Shown: positions 1-9,416 of the stretch, piece after piece
Layout of the letters: each line of letters begins with the position of its first letter
Numbering within the stretch: the first letter of the stretch is position 1
Source of the DNA: Bremia lactucae
Taxonomy: Eukaryota; Oomycota; Peronosporomycetes; Peronosporales; Peronosporaceae
Reading direction: 5' to 3'
Assembly: GCF_004359215.1 (NCBI RefSeq)
Contig: NC_090615.1
Location: forward strand, 4,891,903-4,910,746
DNA: 18,844 bases
The notes under the pieces: generated by a model
Database searches by the model: none
What the model was told of the DNA's origin: nothing
The model's input: the letters and a program-made list of their open reading frames with translations, nothing else
Translations under genes and position numbers: made by a program

Positions 1-170
1 TAATTGCTTGATGCACTCTTGTAGTTGCTCTCGTGCTGATAATTGCGAGTACCCGTTGGGACTTTCTGTGACATCGGTCTTGTGATGTCTGCGGTCGCCT
101 TGTTGGTTCATCGTGTCGCTATAGATGATGCGTAAGAGTAAGTCATTGTGAGTTGGGACGTGTAGTCGGT
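1..170 (-). pseudogene. Fragment of a second gypsy integrase zinc-binding domain (element D, distal part)
   Basis: Read on the minus strand, about 165 down to 60 gives THNDLLLRII followed by a frameshifted stretch. Its nucleotides align by eye with the HHCC zinc-binding region of element B (minus strand near 10800-10700, THNDLRLHIM then CHDAP), including a shared AAGACCGAT. It lies directly downstream, in sense orientation, of an integrase core whose second catalytic Asp region is absent. A second zinc-finger-like segment after a core domain is out of order, so this looks like a recombination join or nested fragment. The window edge hides the rest. The identity is inferred from a short degenerate match. 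Confidence 0.45.
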
Positions 171-537
171 AAACATGATCCAGGAACAAGAGAGCTGCCT
201 CCTTGCCTGTGATCGATGTCTTACATGGTGCTAAACTAACCATTTTGCTCAGTCTGTCACAAAGACGATGAGCTTCGTCCGACTCTTATGATAGGGTGGC
301 ATGTCAAACATGAAGTCCAGACTTACTGACTTCCAACAATTCTTTGTAACCGGTAGCGGCTTCAGTGGCGCACTGCTGGACGGTGCAGGCTTAATGCGCT
401 GACACTGTTCGCAAAAGCGAATACAATTGGCCACCCATCTATATAGATGTGGCCACCAAATTCCTCTGACACTCGTAAAAATGTCTTTTCACGGCCCCGA
501 TGCCCATTAGATGGCGCATCATGGAGCTCTTGAAGGA
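155..537 (-). pseudogene. Ty3/gypsy integrase fragment: HHCC zinc finger and start of catalytic core (element D)
   Basis: Minus-strand remnant of a gypsy integrase, the enzyme that inserts retroelement cDNA into the genome. The first two His of the zinc finger are seen in LHDAPSNGHRGREKTF (about 535-470). After a frameshift the CxxC half follows (FCEQCQRIKPAP, near 420-390), then the first catalytic Asp in WKSVSLDFMFDMPP (near 335-300). A single-base loss near 255 shifts the frame before RLSKMVSLAP. The core stops at DHVYRLH (about 165); the segment with the second Asp and the Glu is missing. It is non-functional. Domain identity is confident; membership of one particular element is not. Confidence 0.8.
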
Positions 538-557
538 TCATCAGCTTGTGATCGGTG

Positions 558-1496
558 TTATGGGATCGCTCTAGGCTGCTGTTGGAGAAGGTCCAGGCAT
601 GCATGCAGCCGTGCCCCTTGTATTTTCTTGTCCGGCCGCCTCTGCTCCCTTTTCGCGATAACTCTGATTTGCCGGAGTGTCGATTCCCAGAAGGCATACA
701 CATCCCGTTGTTCTGTCAGTACTGCTCCTCGGTACACAACTTCGTTCCGTGTTAACCAGAGATCTGTGTGACAGACCGTACACCCTATTTTCCATTTCCT
801 GTTGCAGGTATCCGTAAAATCGTTCTTGTCGCCCGGATACCGCGCATTTAATTGAGCCATGCGGTTGCGTGAAACACCTTGCCGACTTCCGCTTGCGCAG
901 TATTCCTTCATTACGAATAGCTTTTCTTGTGGCCACTTTTTCCCGGTCAAGTGCGCTATAAACTTTACCTAGCAGGCTGCCGCACACGGACACTTTCGTA
1001 GCAGATGAGAACACATACCCACTTGACCAACACGCTCGGTGAGTTTTCGGCAGCGTCGGGCTAGCGGTCGGTTGTTGTAATACAATTTGAGCTGATGCGT
1101 TGACACTGGATATTCTGTCCGCATTTGGAACTCGGATAGGCTGTTGTCGTGACTCCAAACTTGCCTCGGTTTTTGGTTCAATGCTGCGAGTTGTCACTCG
1201 TCATGCTCTCCCCAATGCTTCATCTTCCGAAACTGTTCATCGAGCTCCTTAGCCAGGTCTCTTCTGGATCTCCTGAACGGTTGCGTAGCAAGTTCTTTCA
1301 AGCGATAAGCAGTTCGCATTCGTTCCTCACAGCTCCAAGGAAAGCGATGAAGTAGTGGATCTGCTTCAAAGACCACAACGACTGGGTCCTGGTCAAATAA
1401 AGAATCTGGCGATACACGGGACCAATCAATACCAATTGCGTCCTGTTCAAAACGAATCTGCTTTTGATCAACCCTGGTGGACTCGCCTAGTAACAA
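558..1496 (-). other. Unassigned minus-strand reading frames upstream of the element D integrase
   Basis: Three overlapping minus-strand frames are open here (1496-1194, 1197-571 and 950-558). The 1496-1194 frame looks most protein-like: charged and amphipathic, with RRSRRDLAKELDEQFRKM near its end. In an intact gypsy pol, RNase H and RT would precede the integrase zinc finger, but no YTDHASL-like RNase H motif or YxDD RT motif is visible. Either this is unrelated sequence joined to the integrase fragment, or it is a part of the element I do not recognise. No function is proposed. The 208-residue frame is Arg/Ser-rich and may be chance. Confidence 0.3.
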
Positions 1497-1609
1497 CCAA
1501 TCATAATTTCAGGGGTAACAATTTTGTTTCAATAGAAATGACGCCATTATTTGATTGGTCGGATTCTACCTGGCCGGGTGGAAGTAGCAAATTGGGTGGG
1601 TGGAAATAG

Positions 1610-2680
1610 CAATTCCCTTTATTTTTACTTTATAATCTGGTAAAAGTAAAGGCCTGATCGGAATTGATAGATTTTTATTTTTAGTAATCGAACGTGTACA
1701 GAGGTAAACAACTGTTTGCCTACTTCGACTCATGCAGAGGCTTTAGCATTGTGACATTTTTACACAGACTGTTATGCCTGATAATTTAAAAGACTATTTA
1801 GACTTCAAATGCAAGGAATCTGACATGATGATGGGACAACGTTACGCGGACTCCGAGGACCAAACAAGTAATTTTCCTGCAACACTTTTATGTCATGCAC
1901 TTAGCCATATCTTCCGCCGATGGCCACGCCACCTATTGCACGGTTTTCGAAGAATTTGAGAGTGTATAGGCCGTCCGCATTTCTTATATCTTATTAAATA
2001 CGCACCTTTACAAAAGAACTTTTTATTCTAATACATATCCCTGTTTATTCTAGCTAGTCACTTGAAGGTACGTGCTGCAAAAAGACAAATACGTGCCTTT
2101 TTCTGCGAGTTCACGTGGCACCATTAGTGCAGCATTGAGGCTTGCTCTTTACAGCTGTGCACTTTGTCAATGCCGATAGGGACATTGATTTCTATTTCAA
2201 CTTTTTAAAACTGAGAGTATTTTATTCTCACGGGCCGAAAGACTTTTTTGATTTGATTTCCGTCTTGAATATTTTAATATCTAAATTTCTTGAAATAATT
2301 TTTAACACTAATCTTTTTTTTTCGAAATATTAAGACTATTTTTAATGGATGCTTATATGATGTATATTAGCCGCGTTTCATCAATTACTGAGGTCCCATA
2401 CTATGCCTATCAATTGTTTAAAAATCGGTTTCATATAAGTAAAAGCCGCCACATAAAAGCTTAAGAAAATAAGCAGGTATATTTTTTGGTGTTGAGCTAC
2501 TAGATAAATTTGCTTTTCGATTTCTAAATTCTTTATCTTTTTTCTTCCTTCATTAATAAATCCAAGATTTAAATATTAATTTAAATATTTTTGAGGAAAT
2601 GTTAACGGCACCCTCATTATTAAATAAGTATAATCAAATGATACCCACAAAAAATTCTTTGAGAAAGTGTCTTACTTATT
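1610..2680. other. AT-rich spacer without a recognisable gene
   Basis: About 1.07 kb of clearly AT-rich sequence with many A/T homopolymers, separating element D from the truncated end of element A. Two small plus-strand frames (1774-1959, 61 codons; 2142-2333, 63 codons) have no recognisable motif. The second is Phe/Leu/Ile-rich, as expected from translated AT-rich DNA. No LTR ends, RNA gene or regulatory signature is seen. Confidence 0.6.
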
Positions 2681-2689
2681 TGTAAAGCT

Positions 2690-2960
2690 TGGGCCACCAA
2701 TATAATCTGGCTTACGGAGCCTTACGTCTTCTCTCTATCGAGATGACCACTAAGAACAGCTCATGTGACTCGTAGAGGATTCGATACTTTAAATCTCCTT
2801 AATGAGAAACAACGATGCGCAAGTATCCGCAGCATCCGTGCATAAAGTAACAGGGCGTTGTCGATCGAAAAGCCATGTAAGCTCGCATGCAAACGTGTCG
2901 ACAATTTAATGCCCGACTCAGTGATCAAAGAGCTTGTAGCAGAGCTACACACTGGTCATC
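2690..2960 (-). pseudogene. Element A: pol linker and integrase N-terminal zinc-finger region, truncated
   Basis: The minus strand from 2940 reads ESGIKLSTRLHASLHGFSID, the linker between RNase H and integrase in this family. After a frameshift it reads LKYRILYESH, then a degenerate SGHLDREKTYGSVSQ and YWWPKLYK near 2690. These correspond to the two His of the HHCC finger and the tryptophan-rich segment before the CxxC pair. Homology stops abruptly there and gives way to AT-rich DNA, so the element was cut by deletion or rearrangement within the finger. Confidence 0.7.
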
Positions 2961-2990
2961 CTTGACGTAGCCAAACGGAATATTACAGTA

Positions 2991-3014
2991 GTATATATAT
3001 ATATGTATATATAG
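2991..3014. repeat. (TA)n microsatellite
   Basis: A run of about 24 bases of alternating T and A with one G interruption, inside the RNase H to integrase linker of element A. It probably arose by slippage after the element died. Confidence 0.9.
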
Positions 3015-3084
3015 GTGACGTTATAGTCGTTATATGAGAGAGTTCATAATCCGACCTGCGTGATAATGCATCAGCCAAAGCATT

Positions 3085-3450
3085 CTACTTGCCTGGCTTA
3101 TATTTTACCTCGAAACTGTATTTGACGAAAACGGAAAGCCATCGATCCATTCTCTGAGAGAGATGGGGCGACTTTTTCGCAGTGCGTAAAGATGCGTGAT
3201 CTGTATATATCGCAAACGGCTTAGAGCCTAGCAGATGAACTCTGAATTTGACAAGATCATACTTCACTGCAAGCAACTCTATGTCATGAACTGGGTAGTT
3301 TTTTTTTCGCGGCTTTAAGCTGTCTAGACTCGAATGCAATTACACGCTCTCACCCATCATTATCTGTTTGTAACAGAGCACTGCCGACGGCAAAATCTGA
3401 TGCATCACAGGCGACGCTAAAAGGCCAATTCGGATTTGGCCATGCTAGAA
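3085..3450 (-). pseudogene. Element A: RNase H domain of pol
   Basis: RNase H removes the RNA strand during reverse transcription. On the minus strand an open stretch (3339-3085) reads RKKNYPVHDIELLAVKYDLV, then FRVHLLGSKPFAIYTDHASL, with the conserved Asp of YTDH, followed by SPHLSQRMDRW and EVKYKPGK. Upstream (about 3450-3340) the start of the domain (CDASDF-like, then VGSALLQ-like) is in another frame with at least one stop. Identification by motif order is secure. It is inactive because of the frameshifts. Confidence 0.85.
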
Positions 3451-3965
3451 TCGGGGCATGAATAAGACTATCCTTAACTGCTTGATAAGCATCATTCTCG
3501 GTGGTAGTCCAGCACCAACCTGTGTGATTTCTTAGGAGATTCGATAATGGCCTTTATATCATTATCAGGATAACATACATTTAATTGTTAGCCATAACAG
3601 CGTAGATCTCGCTGTATTTGTGCAAGTAGTTGGCGAGCCCAACATCTTACGGAAACCTTTTGGTTTTTAGAACCGGCCAATCAACTATGGCTTTAACTTT
3701 GGCGGGATCCACTTTGAAGCCTCGCTTCCCAATGAAACACCCAAACAAGAGAATTTCTTTTGCGCCAAAAATGTATTTTGACGCATTGGCATACAATTTA
3801 ATTGTACGCATACACTTGAGCACTGCTTGCATATGGTCTATGTGGTTTTTCACATCCGACCGACCCTGCTCCGAACAACTATGTACAAAAACTTCATCAA
3901 AATAAGTCCGTGCATAAACTCGATGAGGGCGGAACAGATGCGTCACTGGAGGAGTTACGTAACTT
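3400..3965 (-). pseudogene. Element A: C-terminal third of reverse transcriptase, N-terminal two thirds deleted
   Basis: The minus strand from about 3965 reads VTHLFRPHRVYARTYFDEVF, the RT palm with the YxDD catalytic site, here Y-F-D-E (near 3905-3895). It continues through DHMQAVLKCMRTIKLYANAS and the FGCFIGKRGF and KVKAIVDWPV motifs typical of gypsy RT. The upstream RT region (fingers and first palm half, roughly 200 residues in family members) is absent: protease-to-RT linker sequence is joined almost directly before this point. The thumb (3646-3400) is frameshifted. The Asp-to-Glu change at the active site would itself be expected to impair the enzyme. Confidence 0.8.
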
Positions 3966-4263
3966 CAAATTCCTTGCCCAGTGCTCGCTTACGTGTCACT
4001 TCACGTGCATTATTAAAAAGCTTTGACCCGAAATGCCCTGGCGAACCGGCAGTATTGTTACTACTGACACTCAGTATGGTACCACCTCTGCCGACCACAG
4101 TCGGTGGACTTAGACGTGCCACTCCAGTCTCAGGTATATTACACCCCTTGATGACTCGGCCTTAGGCAAACAATGCTTCCAGCATTAGTGAATCGTTATT
4201 ACAACGAGTGCCACTCGACGGAGTAAGTGCCGTTCCTCAGAATTAATGTTTATAACAATGGAG

Positions 4264-4301
4264 TTTATTAACTCATACATTCCAATGTATGAGTTAATAA
4301 A
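4264..4301. repeat. 17-bp perfect inverted repeat with 4-nt loop
   Basis: The left arm 4264-4280 (TTTATTAACTCATACAT) is perfectly complementary to 4285-4301, with TCCA as loop. One G-T wobble and two more pairs could extend it outward. It sits in the protease-to-RT linker of element A and is the longest hairpin noticed in the window. Confidence 0.95.
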
Positions 4302-4309
4302 TTCAGTCA

Positions 4310-4720
4310 GTGTTTCGCACCATTAGAGCTTTTGTTGCCTAGCAAAGGTGGGTTCATGACTCTGCAAAACTTTGCTAGGAACATCGCGCGTTCCGCCTAA
4401 GGTCTTAGACCTGTAATCGAGCCATGGCTCATGGCGTTCAAGCCAGACCATACCAAAGATGAGATTATATGATCGAATTCAAATCAAGAACGAGACAGCG
4501 TTTCACACTGTCAAAGTCCAGAAACTTCATATCTACGTCCAACGGAACTTTGGAAACAGTGATACGAGCTTCAGTCGCTAAGCAAACGGTGGCTGTATAT
4601 CTTTCATGCACTTAAAGCGCCTCAACATTTTTGTTGATTTCCTTCAAGGGAAAGACGTCGAGCATAATTGCAAGACGCCCCTGAGTCAAATAAAATTAAG
4701 AATGGCTAATCATAGCTCTT
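4310..4720 (-). pseudogene. Element A: retropepsin-like aspartic protease
   Basis: Protease that would cut the Gag-Pol polyprotein. On the minus strand the catalytic D-S-G-A motif is seen in FDSGASCNYARRLSLE (about 4695-4645). The second half of the domain includes SKVPLDVDMKFLDFDS, a LVLDL segment, then an LIFGMVWLERHEPW-like flap/C-terminal motif (about 4460-4430). Reading it needs several frame changes, and there are in-frame stops. The Pol linker that follows (about 4310-3970) is in one mostly open frame. Identity is secure from motif order; it is non-functional. Confidence 0.75.
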
Positions 4721-4959
4721 CACAGTCACCTGAACGACTAACAAGCCAGGCTTGCTCTCACACCCCATGTCATTACTCACCAGGCTAGTTGGAGCTAGTC
4801 ATGTTTACTCTCACCTCCTAGAGGTTCAATCGAGCCTATGTCTACCCCAGTAGAGCGTTCCGCATCTACTGGGCGTCGACATTTTCCCGCACCGTACCAG
4901 TTTTCCGGTATAGGTCGGAATCGGTGCTCTTTTGAGCTCTACGGGCATTGCATAGAGGA

Positions 4960-5883
4960 CAGGCCGGACGTGAATGTTTCGTGCTTCCGCTCATATAACA
5001 TCTACAAATCTTCTTATGCTGTTCATCAGCTTAAAGGGCTTCTTTTTCTTCCTCCACGAGGTTTAGATCCGTGGGTTCCGGTCTAAAAGACGATACTGAT
5101 GAGCTCGAAGAGTTTGTACGGTAAACAGGCGTGCTAACACGAGTAGACTTAAAGTCGAACTCAGCGCGTAGCGCTATGGCAACTGCCTCTTTAAAAGTAG
5201 CAGGATGGGATCGGCATAATTCCGTCCGGGCAACGCCCATGTTGAGATTCCCATAAAAATTGTTACGACAATTGCTTCTTGCGCCGGGTCGTGATGCATA
5301 AATGCAATGGGAGTTCTCAACTCTTGAACATAGTTTCCTAGGGCTCGTCTATCCTGAGTAGTCGCTATGAGCCTTGATCGCATGCGAAAATCCGGATCAG
5401 GCGGTGCAAGCATGCTAGTCATTTGATGTTCCAGCGAATCCCATGAAAAGAAAGCATCGTTTATAGGCGTGCTGCACGAAAGTACCCATTCCATAGCTCA
5501 ACCTCCGAGCCTGGAAATGGCCATGGCCACTTTTGTCGTTCTGTTAAAAACAAAGCGGAGTCTATGAATATCTCCGTCTGCTAAATTCCGAAATGGGATG
5601 TTTCTCCCTCTTTACCCCTAAACGTCTTAACATGGACGGCAACAGGGCGAGCTATAGGCTCCGAATTAGGTACATTGATGCACCGAGTTGGCATTGCTGC
5701 CGCTAAATGATCCTGTACCTGTCCGATCAGGGAGATTTCATATTGCAGAAAAGCTTCAAGCCATGCATCCAGAACCTCTGGTCCCTGGAACATGATGAAC
5801 TCAAAGTGCTTAAGCCCAAACGAGGTTTTGAGCTTCTCAAACGCGTCTCGGTTCGCCTCTGAAAGTTCTGGAAACGTTTCCAT
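4960..5883 (-). pseudogene. Element A: Gag (capsid) with degenerate zinc-knuckle region
   Basis: Structural capsid protein of the element. On the minus strand an ATG at 5883 (METFPELSEANRDAFEKL) opens the N-terminal part to 5581. After a frame change, capsid-like sequence follows at 5494-5174 (DAFFSWDSLEHQMTSM; NYVQELRTPIAFMHHDP; VTIFMGI) and at 5240-5031 (VARTELCRSHPATFKEAVAI). These match the retrotrans_gag pattern YxQxLRxL... and (V)TxFMEGL...T. A Cys/His cluster near 5010-4960 (CRCYM...C..C) is probably the remnant of a CCHC knuckle. It is broken by at least two frameshifts. Confidence 0.75.
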
Positions 5884-5932
5884 TATATCAGAGGCTTAGT
5901 CTTATAAAGACTCGGGTGTAGATTGAATACAA

Positions 5933-5940
5933 TGCTACCA
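5933..5940 (-). other. Element A: primer-binding-site core (TGGTAGCA)
   Basis: Minus-strand TGGTAGCA lies two bases inside the LTR end. It is complementary to the 3' end ...UGCUACCA of eukaryotic initiator Met-tRNA (known for the human tRNA). The same octamer at the same spacing occurs in element B. Complementarity beyond 8 nt is not evident. Confidence 0.7.
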
Positions 5941-5942
5941 GG

Positions 5943-6302
5943 CGTAGCGGAGCTACCTTGCTCCGCAAGTCAGGGGAAGACTTATTGACTCAAATCGTCA
6001 TTAAGTTCTATAGAATTATAGGTGAACCATCTCAATGAGTCGTTCAAGCTAATAAAGCTTAGTGAATCATACTTCAACAGATTTTGAGATTCATAGAACC
6101 AAGATGCAACTAGCGCCCGAGAGTATTTATCTTAGAAAGGCTTCTGGCTCTCACAGACAAATGCGCAAGCCAAATGAAGGCACTAGACGCTTTAAATTCA
6201 AAAGGGGAACTGAACTTTATTTAATTGTATTAACCTTAAACCTTATTCTACCTGAATTAGAATAGACTTCGGCCGCAAGATTAATATCTGGCGGCTGCCA
6301 CA
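5943..6302 (-). repeat. Element A: 5' LTR, about 360 bp
   Basis: On the minus strand it starts TGTGGCAGCCGCCAGATATT (at 6302) and ends ...CCGCTACG (5943), immediately before the spacer and primer-binding site. The ends form an imperfect terminal inverted repeat (TGTGGCAG against CGTAGCGG). The boundary at 6302 rests on this match only, since the partner LTR is missing. Confidence 0.65.
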
Positions 6303-7406
6303 TATGTCACCCAAATAAAATGGGATTTTAGTAATTACCTATTTTAAATAGAACAAAAGAGTATTTTATCCATGAAGTAAATGTACTACAACAACGTTCA
6401 CCGACCGATGTGTGCCCTATTCCAAGTATAGTGCCGAGGGTACCCTGCGCTTACTAGCCCTTAGCGGTTTTTGCTTTCAACTCGCTGCGGCGCTGCCAGT
6501 GGACGCAAGCGATGCTCCATTTCTTTAAGCGACCCGCAAAACAGGGAGTGCCGCTTCCAAATTGCCCATCCGGCGTAATTGCAACGGTCATTTATTTGCA
6601 TATAGCCATCCAAGTGTAGCCATAGCATCAAATAACATAGCCTCCCATTAATACCGTTTCGTTCGATGTCACGATTCCGACCAACCAGGTTCGGAGCCTG
6701 TGTTTTCTTGCACAAATAGACTGAGTGACACTGCTGAGCTGCTGTAAGGGCTCAGCACTTGACGCATTAAAATTTATATGGCCAAAAACTTCGCGTGATA
6801 CGGCGTGGCTGTCTAATGCTTTTTATAGTACCATTTAGACTATTGACTAGTGCCTAACCCTAACAACAAATCGGCATCCTCCTCGAAAATGGTAAACTAC
6901 ACATTTGCGGGACCGAGTCTAGGCCACAGATAAGCTTTCCATGAATACTTTTACCTTGACTGTATCGGTCTGGGATTCATGAACCATACTCGTTTTAGGC
7001 ATATATAACAACCATAGCCAGGATATTGCTTTGAACATGTCGGTAGGGAGTATTTTCGTGCTCAACGAATGCGTCGACTCGAGCCTACTGCTCTCAGACG
7101 CTCTGTGTTTGTATTACAGATTACATCAGCCCTTAGATGATGCCTGTAGAATTCCTTTTTGGGTCTCACGAAAATGGGGGTCAACACGATGATGAGTAGA
7201 ATGCGAGCTCGGAGGCTTAAGCTCCAACAACCCCTGAAGCTCATAGGTGGACCACAAAATGCTGTCAAGTGTCCGCTGAGACATACAACTCAAGCACAGC
7301 GGAAGCGTGCAATATAACTCTACTCGACGTATTGTAAAAACTGTCAAAACGAACGTACTTTAATTGTGTGAGCAAATGGGATAATTTTTGTCATTTCTCC
7401 TGTATG
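6303..7406. other. Spacer between elements A and B with short unassigned minus-strand frames
   Basis: About 1.1 kb. The minus strand has an 84-codon frame (6715-6461; starts MCKKTQAPNLVGRNRD, contains CNYAGWAIWKRHSLFCGSL) and two overlapping frames (7347-7126, 73 codons; 7268-7062, 68 codons). None shows a domain I recognise. The 84-codon frame is Cys/Trp-containing and could be an exon relic, but there is no splice-site or homology support. No LTR ends, tRNA or rRNA is seen. Confidence 0.35.
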
Positions 7407-7411
7407 ACTCG
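7407..7411. repeat. Target-site duplication of element B, left copy (ACTCG)
   Basis: ACTCG immediately precedes the LTR terminus TGTAACGGGG at 7412. The identical 5-mer follows the other LTR terminus at 14968-14972. A 5-bp duplication is usual for gypsy integrases. Confidence 0.9.
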
Positions 7412-7952
7412 TGTAACGGGGCACCTTTCACTATCACTGATCAGAACTAGTTCACCTTACACTGATTACAGTGTAGGTTAAGTGCCTCGAAACTTCATGT
7501 ACACAAGGGTACAGATGAAGGTTTTTAGGTAGCTAAGGGGCTTTAGCTACCAAAGGTAATTCATTAGAATAAGATTAGGGAAAAGTAAAACTGTATCAAC
7601 ATATTTTGTACCTTACGTCACGATCTTCTATCTACATCTGATCTCATTACATTAATAACTAAGTATGGCACCTCCTTGCACACCGCACAATCGTCCTTAA
7701 CGATTGGCTCGGTTGATTTAGACTCAAATCAACCAATCAATAGAGCTAATGACTTATTGTATCCATACTACTAATTTGGTATTTTCTTGGAACTATTTAA
7801 GTCAAGATTTATAAAGATAATAATTATGTTCTTTTTTATTTGTTTTCTTTCATATAGGATAATATTTATTATTCCTCTTATAAAAAATAATATTCATAAT
7901 TCCTCTTATAGGAAATAATACTTATGATACGGGACACACCCTTCTATTACCC
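7412..7952 (-). repeat. Element B: 3' LTR, about 541 bp
   Basis: In plus-strand reading it runs from TGTAACGGGG (7412) to about ATTACC (7952), followed by a C-run that is the polypurine tract on the minus strand. It is homologous at both ends to the LTR at 14812-14967: the first about 60 bp and the last about 125 bp align, including CTTATAGGAAATAATACTTA. The LTRs are clearly diverged, so the insertion is old. A segment of about 25 bp ending in CCTCTTATA is tandemly duplicated at about 7860-7912 here but single in the other LTR. Contains 9-bp hairpins at 7528-7551 and 7711-7734. Confidence 0.85.
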
Positions 7953-7962
7953 CCCCCCCCTT
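7953..7962 (-). other. Element B: polypurine tract
   Basis: On the minus strand AAGGGGGGGG abuts the start of the 3' LTR, the expected site for plus-strand cDNA priming. The homopolymer (11 C on the plus strand, 7950-7960) may have expanded and may be hard to sequence exactly. Confidence 0.75.
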
Positions 7963-7968
7963 AACCAA

Positions 7969-8022
7969 CAGTCACTATAGTGACTGATGTAGGGTGATGG
8001 GAAATACTATTATGTATTTCCC
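7969..8022. repeat. Two adjacent perfect hairpins next to the polypurine tract
   Basis: 7969-7986 is an 18-bp perfect palindrome (CAGTCACTATAGTGACTG). 7999-8022 is a 9-bp stem (GGGAAATAC / GTATTTCCC) with a 6-nt loop. They lie between the antisense reading frame and the 3' LTR of element B. Confidence 0.95.
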
Positions 8023-8218
8023 TGTAATTTTGCATTATAGGTTTTTATCAATACAGATATAATTTTTGTTAAATTGATTTTGACGAAAATCAACTTGGAG
8101 ACTAACAAGTCTGTGCGCATGGGTCGTGAGGCCGCAAAGCTGGCAGCTGCACGGATCAGTGCAGCTGTTGGTATTGCAATGTTTCAGTAGACGCTATACG
8201 TCACTTTCTACTCCCATT

Positions 8219-8312
8219 GTAGGTGACTGGAACATGTCATCGGTTAATGACATTGCAGGTGACGGTGACAAGTCACCTGTTACACAATTGTAGGTGACTG
8301 GACCAAGTCACC
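8219..8312. repeat. Tandem GGTGAC-N8-GTCACC hairpins in direct repeats
   Basis: A direct repeat of TGTAGGTGACTGGA occurs at 8219-8232 and 8289-8302. Between and within the copies are hairpins with 8-nt loops: 8256-8279 (stem CAGGTGAC) and 8293-8312 (stem GGTGAC). Two more with 9-bp stems and 8-nt loops follow at 8492-8517 (CTGGTGACG) and 8549-8574 (CTGGTGATG). All share the GGTGA core. Confidence 0.9.
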
Positions 8313-9204
8313 GGCATCGCCCGACTCAGTGTCTGCTGTAAAGGGCGCCGGATCACCCAAGGCCGAGTCCGTTAAACCTTTGGATTCTAACGTGAAACCT
8401 GAGAGGTGATGACGAGGCTGTTCGACTCGTCGGGCCTCTTTGGTGGGAAGTCATCATCAGATGACTCCGTGGGCGATCGGCGATGACCACTCTGGTGACG
8501 TTGGTATGCGTCACCAGGAACTAAGTGGTCGCGAAGGGAAAAGTGCTGCTGGTGATGGTAGTTCGCATCACCAGGAAAAGAGTGATTCTAGGTATCGCTT
8601 AAAAGGTCAAATTGACGTTAACTTTAACATGATCCAATAGGAGAGGGACCACAATACGTTGCACTTCGCTCCTGAAAAGAGGCCTTGGTTGCCCTCTAAG
8701 GATAACCTAATTCGTTGGTCTAGTATGACCAACGATCGATATCACATTCCACTATTCGACTCATTAAGGCTTTACAAGCCTGGTGAGGTTGAGACGGAAA
8801 TCTTCATCGATGCCTTTTTCCGGCATCGGTGGTACTCTTCTTAACGAGCAAGAATGTTATATTTTTGTTCAAGCTTAGACAGCCTTTGTACATAATATAC
8901 AGAACATAGGCCGTGAGGTCTGGCTTGACAAGCTGAAAGCTTTCCGTGAACGGCTCGAGAAACGGACTGTAGTCGGTGCACGCATAAGTTGCACAATTTT
9001 TTAGAGAGGCAGCGATTTCTTGCCTCTCGCTACTCATGCTAGGTTGTTTTAAGGGTGCAGGTCATGCCCCTAAAGAAGCATATTCCCTTAAAGATCCTTA
9101 TTGGAGGATTCGCATCTCTTACGAGATGCGCCAAGGTATTGAAAACCTCCAATCCTTTTTCGATCGCGGAAAGCGCTCGTTCTCCGATGACCTTCTGCGA
9201 TGAG

Positions 9205-9416
9205 GATAGATCTCGTCGTACTGGAACACGAAACCCGGAACGTCCAACATCAATTGGGAATGTGGTTACCAACTATCATGCGAGGGTGGATACTCGCGCC
9301 AACGAACGAGCTAACTCGTTCAAACCCCCTTTACCTCACGGTGGCTCGAGATTCTTCAACAAGAAAGCGCTTCATACCACTCGAATCCGTCAATGGATGT
9401 GAAAACGGTGGAGGGA
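9205..9416 (-). pseudogene. Element B: integrase C-terminal chromodomain, degenerate
   Basis: Chromodomains at the end of gypsy integrases bind modified histones and steer integration to heterochromatin. On the minus strand the domain begins PPFSHPLTDSSGMKRFLVEE (9414-9355), matching the PPALMDAGGNQRFLVGRL of element C. After a frameshift it reads WREYPPSHDSW, stop, PHSQL, then LDVPGFVFQYDE (about 9240-9205), corresponding to WKGYPKSFDSWEP...DVPGLVAAYE in C. The Gly of the WxGYP motif is Glu here and the Glu of the WEP motif is a stop codon. Identification rests on side-by-side comparison with the intact copy and is strong. Confidence 0.8.

Larger units (their letters stand above)
2680..6302 (-). 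mobile_element. Element A: 3'-truncated, decayed Ty3/gypsy LTR retrotransposon
   Basis: Read on the minus strand, the order is 5' LTR (6302-5943), a primer-binding-site-like TGGTAGCA (5940-5933), gag (5883 to about 4960), protease (about 4700-4310), linker, partial RT (about 3965-3400), RNase H (about 3450-3085), then the integrase zinc-finger region (about 2960-2690). This PR-RT-RH-IN order defines Ty3/gypsy (Metaviridae-like) elements. Homology ends near 2685, just after the zinc finger, where AT-rich sequence begins. The integrase core and 3' LTR are therefore missing, and no target-site duplication can be tested. Frameshifts and stops occur in every domain, and the first two thirds of RT are deleted. 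It is a dead copy. Confidence 0.85.

Noticed and set aside
362..771. Plus-strand frames opposite the element D integrase (for example 511-771)
   Set aside because: Cys/Ser/Arg-rich translations of the antisense strand of a recognised integrase fragment, with no LTR-anchored layout or coiled coil as in elements B and C.
571..1197. 208-residue minus-strand frame as a real gene
   Set aside because: It overlaps the integrase finger in another frame at its lower end, is Arg/Ser/Thr-rich and shows no domain. It is kept only as part of an unassigned region.
3827..4165. 112-residue plus-strand frame
   Set aside because: It lies antisense to the RT fragment and protease linker of element A, without any motif; a shadow.
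6850..6865. Telomere-like CCTAACCCTAAC
   Set aside because: Only about two repeat units in a non-terminal context; chance.
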